This document shows, piece by piece, positions 1 through 9,056 of a stretch of 64,000 nucleotides of DNA (the stretch's first letter is position 1; the number at the start of each line of letters is the position of its first letter). The translations under genes were made by a program, and so were the position numbers. The notes below the pieces were generated by a model. The model was not told the DNA's origin, did not search any database, and saw only the letters and a list, made by a program, of their open reading frames with translations. Source of the DNA: Roseiarcus sp963836695 (GTDB taxonomy: Bacteria > Pseudomonadota > Alphaproteobacteria > Rhizobiales > Beijerinckiaceae). The stretch lies in contig CAWIKX010000007.1 in NCBI GenBank assembly GCA_963836695.1, positions 62,001-126,000 on the forward strand. Reading direction: 5' to 3'.

Positions 1-372
1 GTACCAGCGCCAGCTCCGCCTCTCCCTCCAAAGCCCGTCATCCCGGAAAACAGCGCGCCGCCAGCCCAGTCGTCCGGCGCTCTTCCGCCAACGCGGCCGG
101 TAGAGGCCGCCCAGAGCGCGCCGCCAGCGCCCGATCCAATTGCGGAACTCTTGACCGGGGAGACCCGTGGTGACGGGTCCCATTTGATTCTCGCTGCGCA
201 AACCGCCTTGGCCAAGCTCGGCTACCCGGTCAAGCCAGACGGGAAAGCAGGGGCTGTCACTGAGCAGGCGTTGCGGGAGTTCGAGCGGGCCCATGGCTTG
301 CCTGCGGCGGCGGAAATCACCGAACGAGTCGTCAAGCAGCTGACAACCGCCGCTCGCGCAGGGGGACGCTGA
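1..372 (+). CDS. Peptidoglycan-binding-domain protein, 5' truncated by window edge
   Basis: The reading frame is open from base 1, so only the last 123 residues are seen. The first ~50 are a Pro/Ala-rich linker. The rest, from about AAQTALAKLGYPV to HGLP, matches the pattern of a PG_binding_1 repeat (paired helices with the LGY, DG and ALREFE positions). Such domains tether envelope proteins to cell-wall glycan. A TTG at 151 could be read as a start, but the open frame upstream and the linker composition argue for a longer protein beginning outside the window. The DUF1491 gene follows after 5 bases, suggesting co-transcription. Catalytic function, if any, lies in the missing N-terminus. Confidence 0.7.
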   Translation, partial: VPAPAPPLPPKPVIPENSAPPAQSSGALPPTRPVEAAQSAPPAPDPIAELLTGETRGDGSHLILAAQTALAKLGYPVKPDGKAGAVTEQALREFERAHGLPAAAEITERVVKQLTTAARAGGR

Positions 373-377
373 CGTCG

Positions 378-725
378 GTGCGCTTGCGCTCCGACATCTG
401 GGTCGCGGCCTATTTGCGTCGGTGCGGAGTGGAAGGGGTGAGCGCCGTCCTTCGACGCCGCGGGGCTGCGGAGGCTGGCGCCATCTTTATCAAGGTCGAT
501 TACTTAAACGGAAGCGCAACGCTCTATGGGCCGGCGCCGCAATCCGTCGCGGCTGAGGCGCCGCGCGGGGTGGACAGAATGTTCGCTCGCGTGCATGCCG
601 CCTCCTTCGTAAATTCCCACGAGGCAGAGGAGCGACTCAAGCGGGAAATCGCCTTTGATCCCGACCTGTGGATCGTTGAGGTCGAGAATGGTCCGGACGG
701 CGCCTGGCTCGATCTTGCGCCCTAG
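378..725 (+). CDS. DUF1491 family protein
   Basis: 115 residues from a GTG start. The N-terminus (MRLRSDIWVAAYLRRC, then RRGAAEAGAIFIKV and ATLYGPAP) is the conserved signature of DUF1491, a short alphaproteobacterial family of unknown function that normally carries this same 'RRG...GAIFIKV' core. Length fits the family. No signal peptide or membrane segment is visible, so it is probably cytoplasmic. It follows the peptidoglycan-binding gene by 5 bases and probably shares its transcript. The ~230 bases after it, before the pilin gene, hold no convincing gene. Confidence 0.85.
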   Translation: MRLRSDIWVAAYLRRCGVEGVSAVLRRRGAAEAGAIFIKVDYLNGSATLYGPAPQSVAAEAPRGVDRMFARVHAASFVNSHEAEERLKREIAFDPDLWIVEVENGPDGAWLDLAP

Positions 726-955
726 CCGACGGGCCTAGTCTCGCGATCCTGGTTTTTCATTTCGGCCTGGGCGGACGCGATGCTTTCCTTCAACTCGGTT
801 GTCGGCTTAACCAATTGCTTAACCTCCACATCGAGCTTCCGCCGGATATCGCTCAAATTAACGGCGTTGAAATCGGGCGGTCCTACCTTGGCCCCCTCGG
901 AGGCGCAGAGAAGCGGGTTTGCCGCCGAAATCGGGTTTTGGAGCAGGAGCGGAAC

Positions 956-1087
956 GTGTTCAAATCCATGAAGAAGTTTGCCGCCGACGAATCTGGCGTC
1001 ACTGCGATCGAGTATGCGCTGATCGCCTCGCTCATCGCCGTCTTTATAAGCACAACAGTTCAAACAGTCGGCGCGACCCTCAAATAG
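956..1087 (+). CDS. Flp/Tad type IVb pilin
   Basis: A 43-residue Flp-family prepilin, the major subunit of the Tad pilus. It has a short charged leader, then ADESGVTAIEYALIASLIAV: the conserved Glu and Tyr of type IVb pilins at mature positions ~5 and 6, running into one hydrophobic helix that forms the pilus core. The CpaA peptidase encoded downstream should cleave before this helix. I chose GTG 956 because AGGAG lies about 6 bases upstream; ATG 968 is an in-frame alternative giving 39 residues. The C-terminal tail after TVGATLK is shorter than in many Flp pilins. It is the first gene of the pilus locus, 123 bases before cpaA. Confidence 0.88.
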   Translation: MFKSMKKFAADESGVTAIEYALIASLIAVFISTTVQTVGATLK

Positions 1088-1210
1088 GGCGGGACCTGCT
1101 TAAGACCTGGCATCGGCGCCGGCGCGATTGGTTGACCTTGGCGATGTTTAGTCAAGGAGAGCGCTCTAGGCGGGGTCTGACCCGCGCTCCTCGCAGTTCA
1201 ATTGAAAAAA

Positions 1211-1723
1211 ATGCCTTCGAGCTTCCTCCATCTTTTGGCTTTCACCTTCTTTCCCGCCGCGATGGCGCTATCAGCGTCCATGGACTTATTGACCTTTACG
1301 ATCCCCAATCGGCTTTGTCTCGCTCTGGCGGTTGGATATCTGATTCTGGCGGTGATGCTTGGGGTTCCGGCTGTCGATATCCTTCTCAATATTTCATGCG
1401 GCTTGGCGATCCTGGTCATGACCTTCGTCATGTTCAATTTCGGCGTGATCGGCGGCGGTGACGCCAAGCTGGCGGCGGCCACGGCCGCGTGGCTCGGGTG
1501 GACTGCGGTCCTCGACTACGGCCTCGCCGCAGCCATCTTTGGTGGGATTCTCACGTTGATCCTTCTCGGCGCACGCAGGACGCCTCTGCCGGCGGCCCTC
1601 GGCCGTATTGATTGGCTTGCGCGGTTGCACAACGCGAACGCTGGCGTGCCTTACGGAATTGCGTTGGCGGCCGCGGGACTGATGCAATATCCGAATTCAT
1701 TGATCTGGACCGCGTTCACCTAA
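1211..1723 (+). CDS. cpaA: Prepilin peptidase CpaA (TadV-like, A24 family)
   Basis: About 170 residues, almost entirely hydrophobic with 4-6 membrane segments. It is a short A24 aspartic prepilin peptidase without the N-terminal methylase domain. Both catalytic aspartates are visible: one in SASMDLLTFTIPNRL and one in the GGGDAKL signature. It removes the leader of the Flp pilin just upstream at the inner membrane. ATG 1211 was taken as start; TTG 1202 is in frame three codons earlier, and neither has a strong ribosome-binding site. Confidence 0.93.
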   Translation: MPSSFLHLLAFTFFPAAMALSASMDLLTFTIPNRLCLALAVGYLILAVMLGVPAVDILLNISCGLAILVMTFVMFNFGVIGGGDAKLAAATAAWLGWTAVLDYGLAAAIFGGILTLILLGARRTPLPAALGRIDWLARLHNANAGVPYGIALAAAGLMQYPNSLIWTAFT

Positions 1724-2153
1724 GCCAACACCCACTTCATGAGCGGCGTCTTCGGATTGTCAGTGAAAACCAGCACCCTTGATCTGTCCAGGTCATCCGA
1801 CGGTGTCATCGACGGCCCGCGACATCTGCTTTCAGTCATTTCTGGATAAAGGAACAGTGTTTGTCTCGGTGAAGCTATGAACACTGATCCAAGCGTCCTT
1901 CGCGCAGTTATGGAAGATCGATCGAATCATTTTCTATTATTCCCTCAGGCGACGCGAGTGTAGTAAAGAGTATTAGGCGTCTCTTTACGGAATATCAAGA
2001 TGGCCGCATCGGTATTCCATGGGATATTTGCCTCGGATCGGCAGATTGCCGTGCACCGGGGATGCAACTCGATACTTTAAATTAACCGTACCTTGACGAT
2101 TACGATGTCAAAATCGCGTCGGGAATGGGTCGGTGCTTGAAGGACCATGATTC
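1724..2153. other. 430-bp intergenic leader of the cpaB-tadC operon
   Basis: No gene is visible. The centre (about 1880-2100) is noticeably AT-richer than its surroundings and holds the inverted repeat listed separately. The cpaB start lies 14 bases after an AGGA. This is the likely promoter region of the cpaB-cpaC-cpaD-cpaE-cpaF-tadB-tadC transcription unit, which separates assembly genes from the pilin/peptidase pair. No -35/-10 pair can be assigned with confidence. Confidence 0.4.
1963..1988. promoter_or_regulatory. Inverted repeat GTAAAGAG-N10-CTCTTTAC upstream of cpaB
   Basis: A perfect 8-bp inverted repeat (1963-1970 and 1981-1988) with a 10-base spacer, inside the AT-rich intergenic region about 165 bases before cpaB. 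The spacing of the half-sites, roughly two helical turns centre to centre, fits a dimeric regulator site better than an RNA terminator, and no T-run follows. The binding protein is unknown. Confidence 0.35.
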
Positions 2154-2951
2154 ATGAATCGGAGGCTGATCCTTGTGGGGGCGATCGCCGTTCTGGCGTT
2201 TGGCGCGACCTATATGCTCCTGCGCGGCGGTGCAAACTCGGCCCCGCCCCCTTTGGCGGAGGTTCAGCCGAAGGTCGACCTTGAGCAGGTCCTTGTCGCG
2301 GGTCAGGACCTGCCCATGGGGACGGTGGTCAACGAGGGCTCAATCCATTGGCAGTCCTGGCCAAAAGCGGCTGTCTCCGAACTCATGATCACGAAGTCCG
2401 CAAAGCCGGACGCGCTTAAGGACGTAGAGGGCTCAATGACGCGGGTCGCCTTCCTCCGCGGTGAACCGATTCGGCATGACAAGCTCGTCAAGGCCGGCGT
2501 AGGCGGCTTCATGTCGGCCGTTCTGCCGAGTGGAAAGCGGGCAGTCGCGATCAAGATCGACAATGAAGGCAATTCGACGGCTGGCGGATTCATTCTACCC
2601 AATGATCGAGTCGACGTTGTTCGTCTCGCGCGCGACGACGAGGCCACCAAGGCCCGAGGGGTCGAGGTCATGACGGCGCAGCCAATTCTCACCAATGTGC
2701 GCGTCCTCGCGATTGGCCAGAATGTGGAAGAGCAGAACGGCAAGAAGGTGGTCACGGGGGCGAACGCGACGCTCGAACTCGACCCGGACCAGGTCGATCT
2801 CATCATCCTCGCTCAACATGCCGGCAATTCGAACCTTCATCTTGTTCTTCGCAGTCTTGTGGACAGCGCCGGCCCGGCGAAGACGGTCGTGAGCGCCGAC
2901 AGCGCGCTGACGGTCGTTCGCTACGGCGCTTCCCAGCAGGCGGCCCGGTGA
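2154..2951 (+). CDS. cpaB: Flp pilus assembly protein CpaB/RcpC
   Basis: 265 residues. An N-terminal hydrophobic segment (RLILVGAIAVLAFGATYML) anchors it in the inner membrane. It is followed by a SAF-type domain (VLVAGQDLPMGTVV...) and the RcpC-like region with GGFILPNDRVDVV, typical of CpaB. In the Tad system CpaB is a periplasmic partner of the secretin CpaC. First gene of the assembly operon; cpaC starts 50 bases later. Length and domain order are normal for the family. Confidence 0.95.
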   Translation: MNRRLILVGAIAVLAFGATYMLLRGGANSAPPPLAEVQPKVDLEQVLVAGQDLPMGTVVNEGSIHWQSWPKAAVSELMITKSAKPDALKDVEGSMTRVAFLRGEPIRHDKLVKAGVGGFMSAVLPSGKRAVAIKIDNEGNSTAGGFILPNDRVDVVRLARDDEATKARGVEVMTAQPILTNVRVLAIGQNVEEQNGKKVVTGANATLELDPDQVDLIILAQHAGNSNLHLVLRSLVDSAGPAKTVVSADSALTVVRYGASQQAAR

Positions 2952-3001
2952 TTCGCGTTCCAGTCGTTCGTCGCGTGTTCTGCAGAGACGGAGCCCAGGA
3001 C

Positions 3002-4504
3002 ATGAGATCCGAACGGATTCAGAAACGGCCGAATCTCGCCATCTGCGTAGCGGCGGCGCTTCTCGTGGTCGCGCCAGCTTCGGTCGCCCGAGCCGCCGAT
3101 GGTGAGGGTTTCGCGCCGGCCGGCGCCCTGTCGGACGCGAGGTCTCAGCCCCTGCAATTGGGCATCGGCCAATCAGTCATACGCGATTTGCCTGAGGAAG
3201 CGGGGGAAATCTATGTCGGCGATCCCAACGTCGCCAACGCGATCGTGCGCACAGCGAGACGCATCTACATTTCTGGCGTCGCCAATGGCCACACAAGCAT
3301 TTTCGCCTTGGCCAAGGACGGGCGACGAATTGCCTTCTTTCAGGTCTCGGTTGGTCGGGCAGTCGGCGAATTGACGGCGCTCCTCAATGTCGCGATCCCG
3401 GGAAACGACATTCGCGTGCGCACTGTCGAGAACACAATCATCCTCACGGGATCGGTGGCCTCGGCGGAAGAGGCGCAAAAGGCGCTCGATATCGCATCCG
3501 GTTTCGTCAATGATTCGCCCGTCACACCCTCCTCCAGCCCTTCGATCTCCATCTCGAATAGTCCCAGCGGAGGCGCCTCAGGCGGCGCCGGCAAACCGTC
3601 CGGCAGCCCTCAAGGAAAGGTGGTCAACGCTCTCACGATCCGCGGCGCCGACCAGGTCAGCCTGCGCGTCACGGTCGCTGAGATTCGGCGTGACATTATC
3701 AAGCAACTCGGGGTCAACTTGAGCGGCACGGGGCCGAATGGAAGCTTCACGCTCAATCCGCCTTTTGCAATCAACGGCGCTGTCGCCACTTCTGAAGGGA
3801 CCCTGAACTGGTTCAAAGGGGCCGGGAGCATCAGCGCCACGTTGCAGGCCTTCGAGCGGCAGGGGGTAGCCCACACGCTCGCCGAGCCGACCGTCACGGC
3901 GGTTTCAGGCGAGACTGCCAAGTTCCTCGCCGGCGGCACGATTCCGATCCTCAACAGCGTCCAATGCAATCCCGTCTGCCAGTACGGGTTCATCCAGCAG
4001 CCTTATGGCGTCACCCTGAATTTCACTCCGGTCGTCTTGTCCCCGGGCCGGATCCAACTGCGCATCGCAACCGAAGTGACCGACATCGACTATGCGAAGC
4101 AAATTACCTTCAGCAACATTTCAATTCCAGGCTTTCGGACCCGCAACAATACGACGACGGTGGAATTGCCTTCTGGCGGCTCGATCGCCTCGGCGGGCTT
4201 GATCAGCACTCAGTCGGAGCAGGCGATCAATGGCTTTCCGGCGCTGATAAATCTCCCGGTGCTTGGGGCTCTGTTCCGTTCGCGAGACTATCAGCGCAAC
4301 GAGACGGAGCTCTTGATCGTGGTGACGCCGTACATTGTGCGACCCATCGACCCGAGCCAGGTCGTGAGGCCCGACCAAAATTTCCAGGACGCCAGCGATC
4401 CGCAGACCTGGCTCCTGGGGCGTGTCAACCGCATCTACTCCGCCTCGCAGTCGCTCCAGCCGATGCCTGGCTATGCAGGCAAGATCGAATTCATCACCCA
4501 GTAG
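3002..4504 (+). CDS. cpaC: Flp pilus secretin CpaC (RcpA)
   Basis: 500 residues. It has an N-terminal signal peptide (about residues 12-30, ending near SVARA), a pilus/BON-type N-domain (IRDLPEEAGEIYVGDPNVANA), a Ser/Gly/Pro-rich linker around residues 180-205, then a GspD/secretin domain ending in the TELLIVVTPYIV signature. It forms the outer-membrane channel for the Flp pilus. ATG 3002 is preferred because GGAGCCCAGGA sits just before it; an earlier in-frame GTG at 2948 would put 18 residues before the signal peptide and overlap cpaB. Confidence 0.95.
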   Translation: MRSERIQKRPNLAICVAAALLVVAPASVARAADGEGFAPAGALSDARSQPLQLGIGQSVIRDLPEEAGEIYVGDPNVANAIVRTARRIYISGVANGHTSIFALAKDGRRIAFFQVSVGRAVGELTALLNVAIPGNDIRVRTVENTIILTGSVASAEEAQKALDIASGFVNDSPVTPSSSPSISISNSPSGGASGGAGKPSGSPQGKVVNALTIRGADQVSLRVTVAEIRRDIIKQLGVNLSGTGPNGSFTLNPPFAINGAVATSEGTLNWFKGAGSISATLQAFERQGVAHTLAEPTVTAVSGETAKFLAGGTIPILNSVQCNPVCQYGFIQQPYGVTLNFTPVVLSPGRIQLRIATEVTDIDYAKQITFSNISIPGFRTRNNTTTVELPSGGSIASAGLISTQSEQAINGFPALINLPVLGALFRSRDYQRNETELLIVVTPYIVRPIDPSQVVRPDQNFQDASDPQTWLLGRVNRIYSASQSLQPMPGYAGKIEFITQ

Positions 4505-4556
4505 GCCTTGCGTGCTTCGTCAGAAAACCTCTTGAGACTTAAGAAAGACAGCCCTC

Positions 4557-5297
4557 ATGGCCGCTCTTCCGGACGCACGTCCACTATCCACGGCGCAAGG
4601 CTTGAGGCTGAGCCTCATCGCCGTCGCCGCGGCGGCTCTCGCCGGTTGCGGCGGCGTTCCCTACGCTTCGTCGGATCCTGCATTTCCCGGCAGCTTCGAG
4701 CAGCGCCATCCGATCGTCGTGGCCGCCGCGCCTGCAAGCATGGATCTGTATCCGGTTGGCGGCAGGCTCGACCAACGTTCGCGAGCGAATGTCCGCGCTT
4801 TTGCAGACCGCTATCGCCGCTATGGCTCGGCCACGGTCATGATTCAAACCCCAGTGGGAACGAATCCAAACTCGATAGCCGTTTACGAAGTGCGTAGGGC
4901 GCTTGTCGCCGCTGGCGTCAAAGGCAGGATCGCGGTGGGAGACTATTTGCCGCCGAATGATGGCGCAGCGCCGCCGGTGCGCGTGTCGTTTACGGGCCTC
5001 AAGGCGATCGTCCCGACGCCGTGCGGGCAGTGGCCGGAGGATCTCGCTTCGGGGTCATCGGTCGAAGGATGGAAGAACGAGGCTTACTCGAACTTCGGCT
5101 GCGCCACCCAATCGACGATCGCGGCTCAGGTCGATGACCCTCGCGACTTCGTCCAGCCGCGCGCGGTTGGGCCATCCGATGTCGCTATGCGCACCCGAGC
5201 CATCGAGGCGGTGCGCAATGGTCAAGACCCGAGCACCGATTGGAAGAACGCCATACTTACGCCGATCGGCGGCGATCTGCCGACCAACGGAAACTGA
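4557..5297 (+). CDS. cpaD: Flp pilus assembly lipoprotein CpaD
   Basis: 246 residues. The N-terminal hydrophobic stretch ends in LAGC, a lipobox with its acylated cysteine at about residue 31, so the protein is an outer-membrane or periplasmic lipoprotein. The body, with HPIVVAAAP and an OmpA-like segment FADRYRRYGSATVMIQTP, plus the conserved CPDxx-like stretch around FGCATQSTIAAQVDDPRD, identifies the CpaD family, the likely pilotin/partner of the secretin. It sits between cpaC and cpaE as in other alphaproteobacterial cpa loci. Confidence 0.92.
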   Translation: MAALPDARPLSTAQGLRLSLIAVAAAALAGCGGVPYASSDPAFPGSFEQRHPIVVAAAPASMDLYPVGGRLDQRSRANVRAFADRYRRYGSATVMIQTPVGTNPNSIAVYEVRRALVAAGVKGRIAVGDYLPPNDGAAPPVRVSFTGLKAIVPTPCGQWPEDLASGSSVEGWKNEAYSNFGCATQSTIAAQVDDPRDFVQPRAVGPSDVAMRTRAIEAVRNGQDPSTDWKNAILTPIGGDLPTNGN

Positions 5298-5303
5298 GTG
5301 ACC

Positions 5304-6578
5304 ATGAAGGCGCAATACGCTGACGCGGGAAGCAACGGTGATAGAGCTGTGGAACGGCCGGTTGTGCAAATCGAGCCGGTGCCGCGGATCTCAATTCAGG
5401 CGTTTTGCAAGTCGTCCGACATCGCCGCGATCGTCAGCGCCGCGATTTCTGATCGACGAATGGCCAAAGCTCATGTCAAGCAGAACATGGGCGGGGCGGC
5501 GGCCGCGGTGGAAGCCTACAAGAGCGCTCCGACGCCGAACGTCGTGGTGATCGAGGCGCCGGCCAGTCGGGACGCGCTGCTAGGACAACTCGAAGAACTC
5601 GCCGAATATTGCGACGCTGGGACCAAAGTCGTGGTTCTTGGCAAGCTGAACGACATCGTTCTCTACCGCCAGTTGATGACGCGCGGAGTGAGCGAATATC
5701 TCGTGGCCCCATTTGCCGTCGTCGACTTCATACAGGCGATATCGGAATTGTTCAGCGTGCCGGGCGCCAAGCCTCTTGGACGGGTGATCGCCGTCGTCGG
5801 CGCCAAGGGGGGTGTTGGAGCTTCAACCGTCGCCCACAATCTAGCGTGGAGTCTGGCGTCGGTTACGGAAATGGCGACAATCATCGCCGATTTCGATCTT
5901 GCCTTTGGAACTGCAGGTCTCGACTACAATCAGGATCCGCCTCAGGGCGTCGCGGAGGCGGTGTTCGCTCCGGATCGTGTCGACACGGTGCTTGTGGAAC
6001 GCCTGCTCTCCAAGTGCGGCGAGAAACTCAGTCTCTTGGCTGCGCCCGCGACGCTTGATCGGGTCCTCGACTTTAGCGAAGCCTCGTTCGACTCCCTGCT
6101 CGACGCTATGCGCGCCTCGACACCCTGGATTGTGCTTGATGTGCCGCATTTGTGGTCGGCGTGGGCGCGAAGAATTCTCGTCTCCGCCGACGAGGTCATC
6201 GTCGTCGCGACCCCCGATCTCGCGAATCTGCGCAATGCCAAAAACCTGATCGACAACGTGAAGGGCGCCCAACTCAACGATGCGCCGTCCCGCCTTGTCC
6301 TGAACGGCATCAGCATGCTCAAGCGGCCGGAAATTGCCGCCGCGGAATTCGGCAAGGCGGTGGAAACCGATCCGACGGCGATCATCCCGCACGATGCGAA
6401 GCTGTTCGGCGCTGCGGCCAATAACGGGCAAATGATCGCCGAGATTGAACCAAATGGTAAAACCGCGCAGATCTTCACTGATCTTGCCTCCACTCTTGCG
6501 GGCCGAGCCGAGGCGCGGAAGCCCAAGCGAGGCATTCTTGAACCGTTCATCGCCAAGTTCGGACGCAAGAAGAAATGA
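5304..6578 (+). CDS. cpaE: Pilus localisation ATPase-like protein CpaE (TadZ)
   Basis: About 424 residues. The N-terminal half resembles a response-receiver fold (VVVIEAPASRDALL... and LVAPFAVVDFIQAI). The C-terminal half is MinD/ParA-like, with the deviant P-loop GAKGGVGASTVA in which the usual second lysine/threonine pair is altered, as is common in CpaE/TadZ. The family places the Tad machine at the pole. The GTG at 5298, directly after the cpaD stop, is an alternative start two codons upstream. Basic C-terminus (FGRKKK). Confidence 0.93.
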   Translation: MKAQYADAGSNGDRAVERPVVQIEPVPRISIQAFCKSSDIAAIVSAAISDRRMAKAHVKQNMGGAAAAVEAYKSAPTPNVVVIEAPASRDALLGQLEELAEYCDAGTKVVVLGKLNDIVLYRQLMTRGVSEYLVAPFAVVDFIQAISELFSVPGAKPLGRVIAVVGAKGGVGASTVAHNLAWSLASVTEMATIIADFDLAFGTAGLDYNQDPPQGVAEAVFAPDRVDTVLVERLLSKCGEKLSLLAAPATLDRVLDFSEASFDSLLDAMRASTPWIVLDVPHLWSAWARRILVSADEVIVVATPDLANLRNAKNLIDNVKGAQLNDAPSRLVLNGISMLKRPEIAAAEFGKAVETDPTAIIPHDAKLFGAAANNGQMIAEIEPNGKTAQIFTDLASTLAGRAEARKPKRGILEPFIAKFGRKKK

Positions 6579-6643
6579 TCGGCTTGCGAACGTATTGCCC
6601 CGTCTCTGCTGAGCCCTTGCATAAGCGGAAAGGGTCCTGAACG

Positions 6644-8056
6644 ATGTTCGGCAAGCGCAGCGGGAGCGTCAGCACGCAAGCCGCCGTGTCGCGTGTCGCA
6701 TCGGCGAGCGCGGTGAATGAAGCCCTCAAACCCGCGCCCGCGCCGCTCGCGCCCGTTCAAACTGAAAGAAGATCGGAGACCTATTTTCGGACCAAGTCGC
6801 TGATCTTCGGCGCCTTGATCGAAGCAATTGACCTCGCCGCGCTATCTAAGCTCGACTCCGAGAGCGCGCGCGAGGAAATCCGGGACATCGTACACGAGAT
6901 TGTCACCATCAAGAATTTGGTGCTGTCGATCGCCGAGCAGGAGGATCTGCTCGATGACATTTGCAATGACGTTCTCGGATTCGGTCCGCTTGAGCCGCTG
7001 CTGGCGCGCGACGACATCGCCGACATCATGGTCAACGGCCCGACACGATGCTTCATCGAGGTTGGCGGCAAGATCCAACTCACCAATGTCCGTTTTCGCG
7101 ACGCATCGCAGTTGATGAACATCTGTCAGCGGATCGTGAGCCAAGTCGGACGACGTGTCGACGAATCCTCGCCCATTTGCGACGCCCGGCTGCTTGACGG
7201 CTCGCGCGTCAATGTCATCGCGCCGCCGCTCGCCATTGATGGCGCCGCGCTCACCATCCGTAAGTTCAAAAAGGACAAGCTGACACTCGATCAGTTGGTC
7301 AAGTTCGGCTCGATTTCGCTCGCTGGGGCGGAAATCCTCAAAATCATCGGCCGCGTTCGTTGCAACGTGATCATTTCTGGCGGCACGGGCTCGGGAAAGA
7401 CGACCCTTTTGAACTGCCTGACGAACTATATCGACGTCGATGAGCGGATCATCACCTGCGAAGACGCAGCTGAGCTCCAGCTTCAGCAGCCCCATGTGGT
7501 GCGGCTCGAAACGCGTCCCGCGAATCTGGAAGGCGTAGGCCAGATCACAATGCGGGACCTCGTCAAGAACTGCCTGCGCATGCGGCCGGAACAAATCGTC
7601 GTGGGCGAGGTCCGCGGACCAGAGGCGTTCGATTTGTTGCAAGCTATGAACACCGGCCACGATGGATCGATGGGAACGCTGCACGCGAACTCTCCGCGTG
7701 AAGCGCTGAGTCGTATTGAATCGATGATTACGATGGGCGGGTATGCGCTGCCGATGAAGACAATTCGCGAAATGGTCACGTCTTCGGTCGATGTGATCAT
7801 TCAAGCATCTCGCCTTCGAGATGGATCCCGCCGGATTACGCACATTACCGAAGTTCTCGGTATGGAAGGCGATGTCGTGATCACGCAGGACCTGTTCCTT
7901 TATGAGGTTCTGGGGGAGGACGCGCAGGGCAAGTTGATGGGGCGCCATCGTTCGACCGGAATTGGGCGGCCGCGGTTTTGGGAGCGCGCGCGCATGTATG
8001 GAGAAGAAGCTCGGCTGGCGGCGGCGCTGGACATCTCAGAAATTAGCGCTGCCTAG
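6644..8056 (+). CDS. cpaF: Tad pilus assembly ATPase CpaF (TadA)
   Basis: 470 residues of the type II/IV secretion ATPase family, the motor for Flp pilus extension. Visible: the N-terminal FGPLEPLLARDDIADIMVNG region, Walker A SGGTGSGKTTLLN at about residue 245, the Asp box EDAAELQL, Walker B region RMRPEQIVVGEVRGPEAF, and the His box GSMGTLHANSPREALSR. All key motifs are intact and length is normal. ATG 6644 lies 65 bases after cpaE. Confidence 0.97.
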   Translation: MFGKRSGSVSTQAAVSRVASASAVNEALKPAPAPLAPVQTERRSETYFRTKSLIFGALIEAIDLAALSKLDSESAREEIRDIVHEIVTIKNLVLSIAEQEDLLDDICNDVLGFGPLEPLLARDDIADIMVNGPTRCFIEVGGKIQLTNVRFRDASQLMNICQRIVSQVGRRVDESSPICDARLLDGSRVNVIAPPLAIDGAALTIRKFKKDKLTLDQLVKFGSISLAGAEILKIIGRVRCNVIISGGTGSGKTTLLNCLTNYIDVDERIITCEDAAELQLQQPHVVRLETRPANLEGVGQITMRDLVKNCLRMRPEQIVVGEVRGPEAFDLLQAMNTGHDGSMGTLHANSPREALSRIESMITMGGYALPMKTIREMVTSSVDVIIQASRLRDGSRRITHITEVLGMEGDVVITQDLFLYEVLGEDAQGKLMGRHRSTGIGRPRFWERARMYGEEARLAAALDISEISAA

Positions 8057-8083
8057 ATTTCGAGTGAGTAGAGGGTAATCCGC

Positions 8084-9043
8084 ATGATCAATCCGATAGC
8101 GGTGGCGGGGTTTCTGGCAATTGGATTGGGTGGGCTCGCTTTCGCGTTTGTTGGCGGAGACTCGCGAGCCGACAAGCGTCGTGCGGCCGTCGTAAGAACC
8201 GACGGGAAGGCGCCGGGCGCTGCGGCGAGCGTCGATCGGACGGCGCGCAAAAAGCAAATTGCCGACGGTGTTCGCGATAACGAGATGAAGGGAAAGCGGC
8301 GCGTCAGCCTGGCGACCAGGATCGAGCAGGCCGGACTATCGATCACCAAACAACAATATTGGCTGGGCAGCATCCTCCTGGGCCTGTTTTGCAGCGTCCT
8401 GACCTACCTCCAATCGAGGAGCTTATTGCTCACGCTTCTTGTTGCTGTAACGGCCACGGTCGGCCTGCCTCCCCTCACACTGTCGCGCCTCCGCGTTCGC
8501 CGCATAAACAAGTTCGTCGCCAACTTTCCCACAGCCATCGACATCATCGTGCGCGGCATCAAGTCCGGTCTCCCCCTCGGCGACACGATTCGGATAGCCG
8601 CCACCGAAAGCCCCGAGCCGGTCAAGTCTGAGTTTCGAAGGATTGTCGAAGCGCTTTCGGTTGGAATGACCTTACCCGAAGCGATCGAGCGGATGGCGCG
8701 GCGAGTTCCGATCGCGGAAACAAACTTCTTCTCAATTGTCATCGCCATTCAAAGCAAAGCAGGCGGCAACCTCTCGGAAGCCTTGGGAAATCTCTCTCGC
8801 GTCCTACGAGAACGCAAGAAAATGAAGGGCAAGATCACAGCCATGTCCATGGAGGCGAAGGCTTCGGCGGCAATTATCGGGGCGGTCCCGTTTCTTGTCG
8901 TGGGCGCCTTGTATGTTTCTTCCCCTAAATACATTGCGCTACTATGGATAACTAATCATGGGAAGATGATCTCTGTGATTGCGATTTTTTGGATGGGGAT
9001 AGGAATCGCAATGATGAAGAAGATGATTGCGTTCGACTTCTAA
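8084..9043 (+). CDS. tadB: Tad inner-membrane platform protein TadB
   Basis: 319 residues with an N-terminal membrane segment, two further hydrophobic segments around residues 88-120, a cytoplasmic T2SSF domain (FVANFPTAIDIIVRG ... GLPLGDTI ... RMARRVP) and C-terminal membrane helices. With TadC it forms the inner-membrane base that couples to the CpaF ATPase. It follows cpaF by 27 bases and precedes tadC by 13. Normal length for the family. Confidence 0.93.
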   Translation: MINPIAVAGFLAIGLGGLAFAFVGGDSRADKRRAAVVRTDGKAPGAAASVDRTARKKQIADGVRDNEMKGKRRVSLATRIEQAGLSITKQQYWLGSILLGLFCSVLTYLQSRSLLLTLLVAVTATVGLPPLTLSRLRVRRINKFVANFPTAIDIIVRGIKSGLPLGDTIRIAATESPEPVKSEFRRIVEALSVGMTLPEAIERMARRVPIAETNFFSIVIAIQSKAGGNLSEALGNLSRVLRERKKMKGKITAMSMEAKASAAIIGAVPFLVVGALYVSSPKYIALLWITNHGKMISVIAIFWMGIGIAMMKKMIAFDF

Positions 9044-9056
9044 ATCGAGCTCTTCC

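Noticed and set aside
722..1063. A 113-codon - strand frame whose C-terminal part looks coding (a helical, Lys/Glu-rich tail).
   Set aside because: Its only start codon lies inside the pilin gene on the other strand, and no in-frame ATG, GTG or usable TTG with a ribosome-binding site exists nearer the coding-like part.
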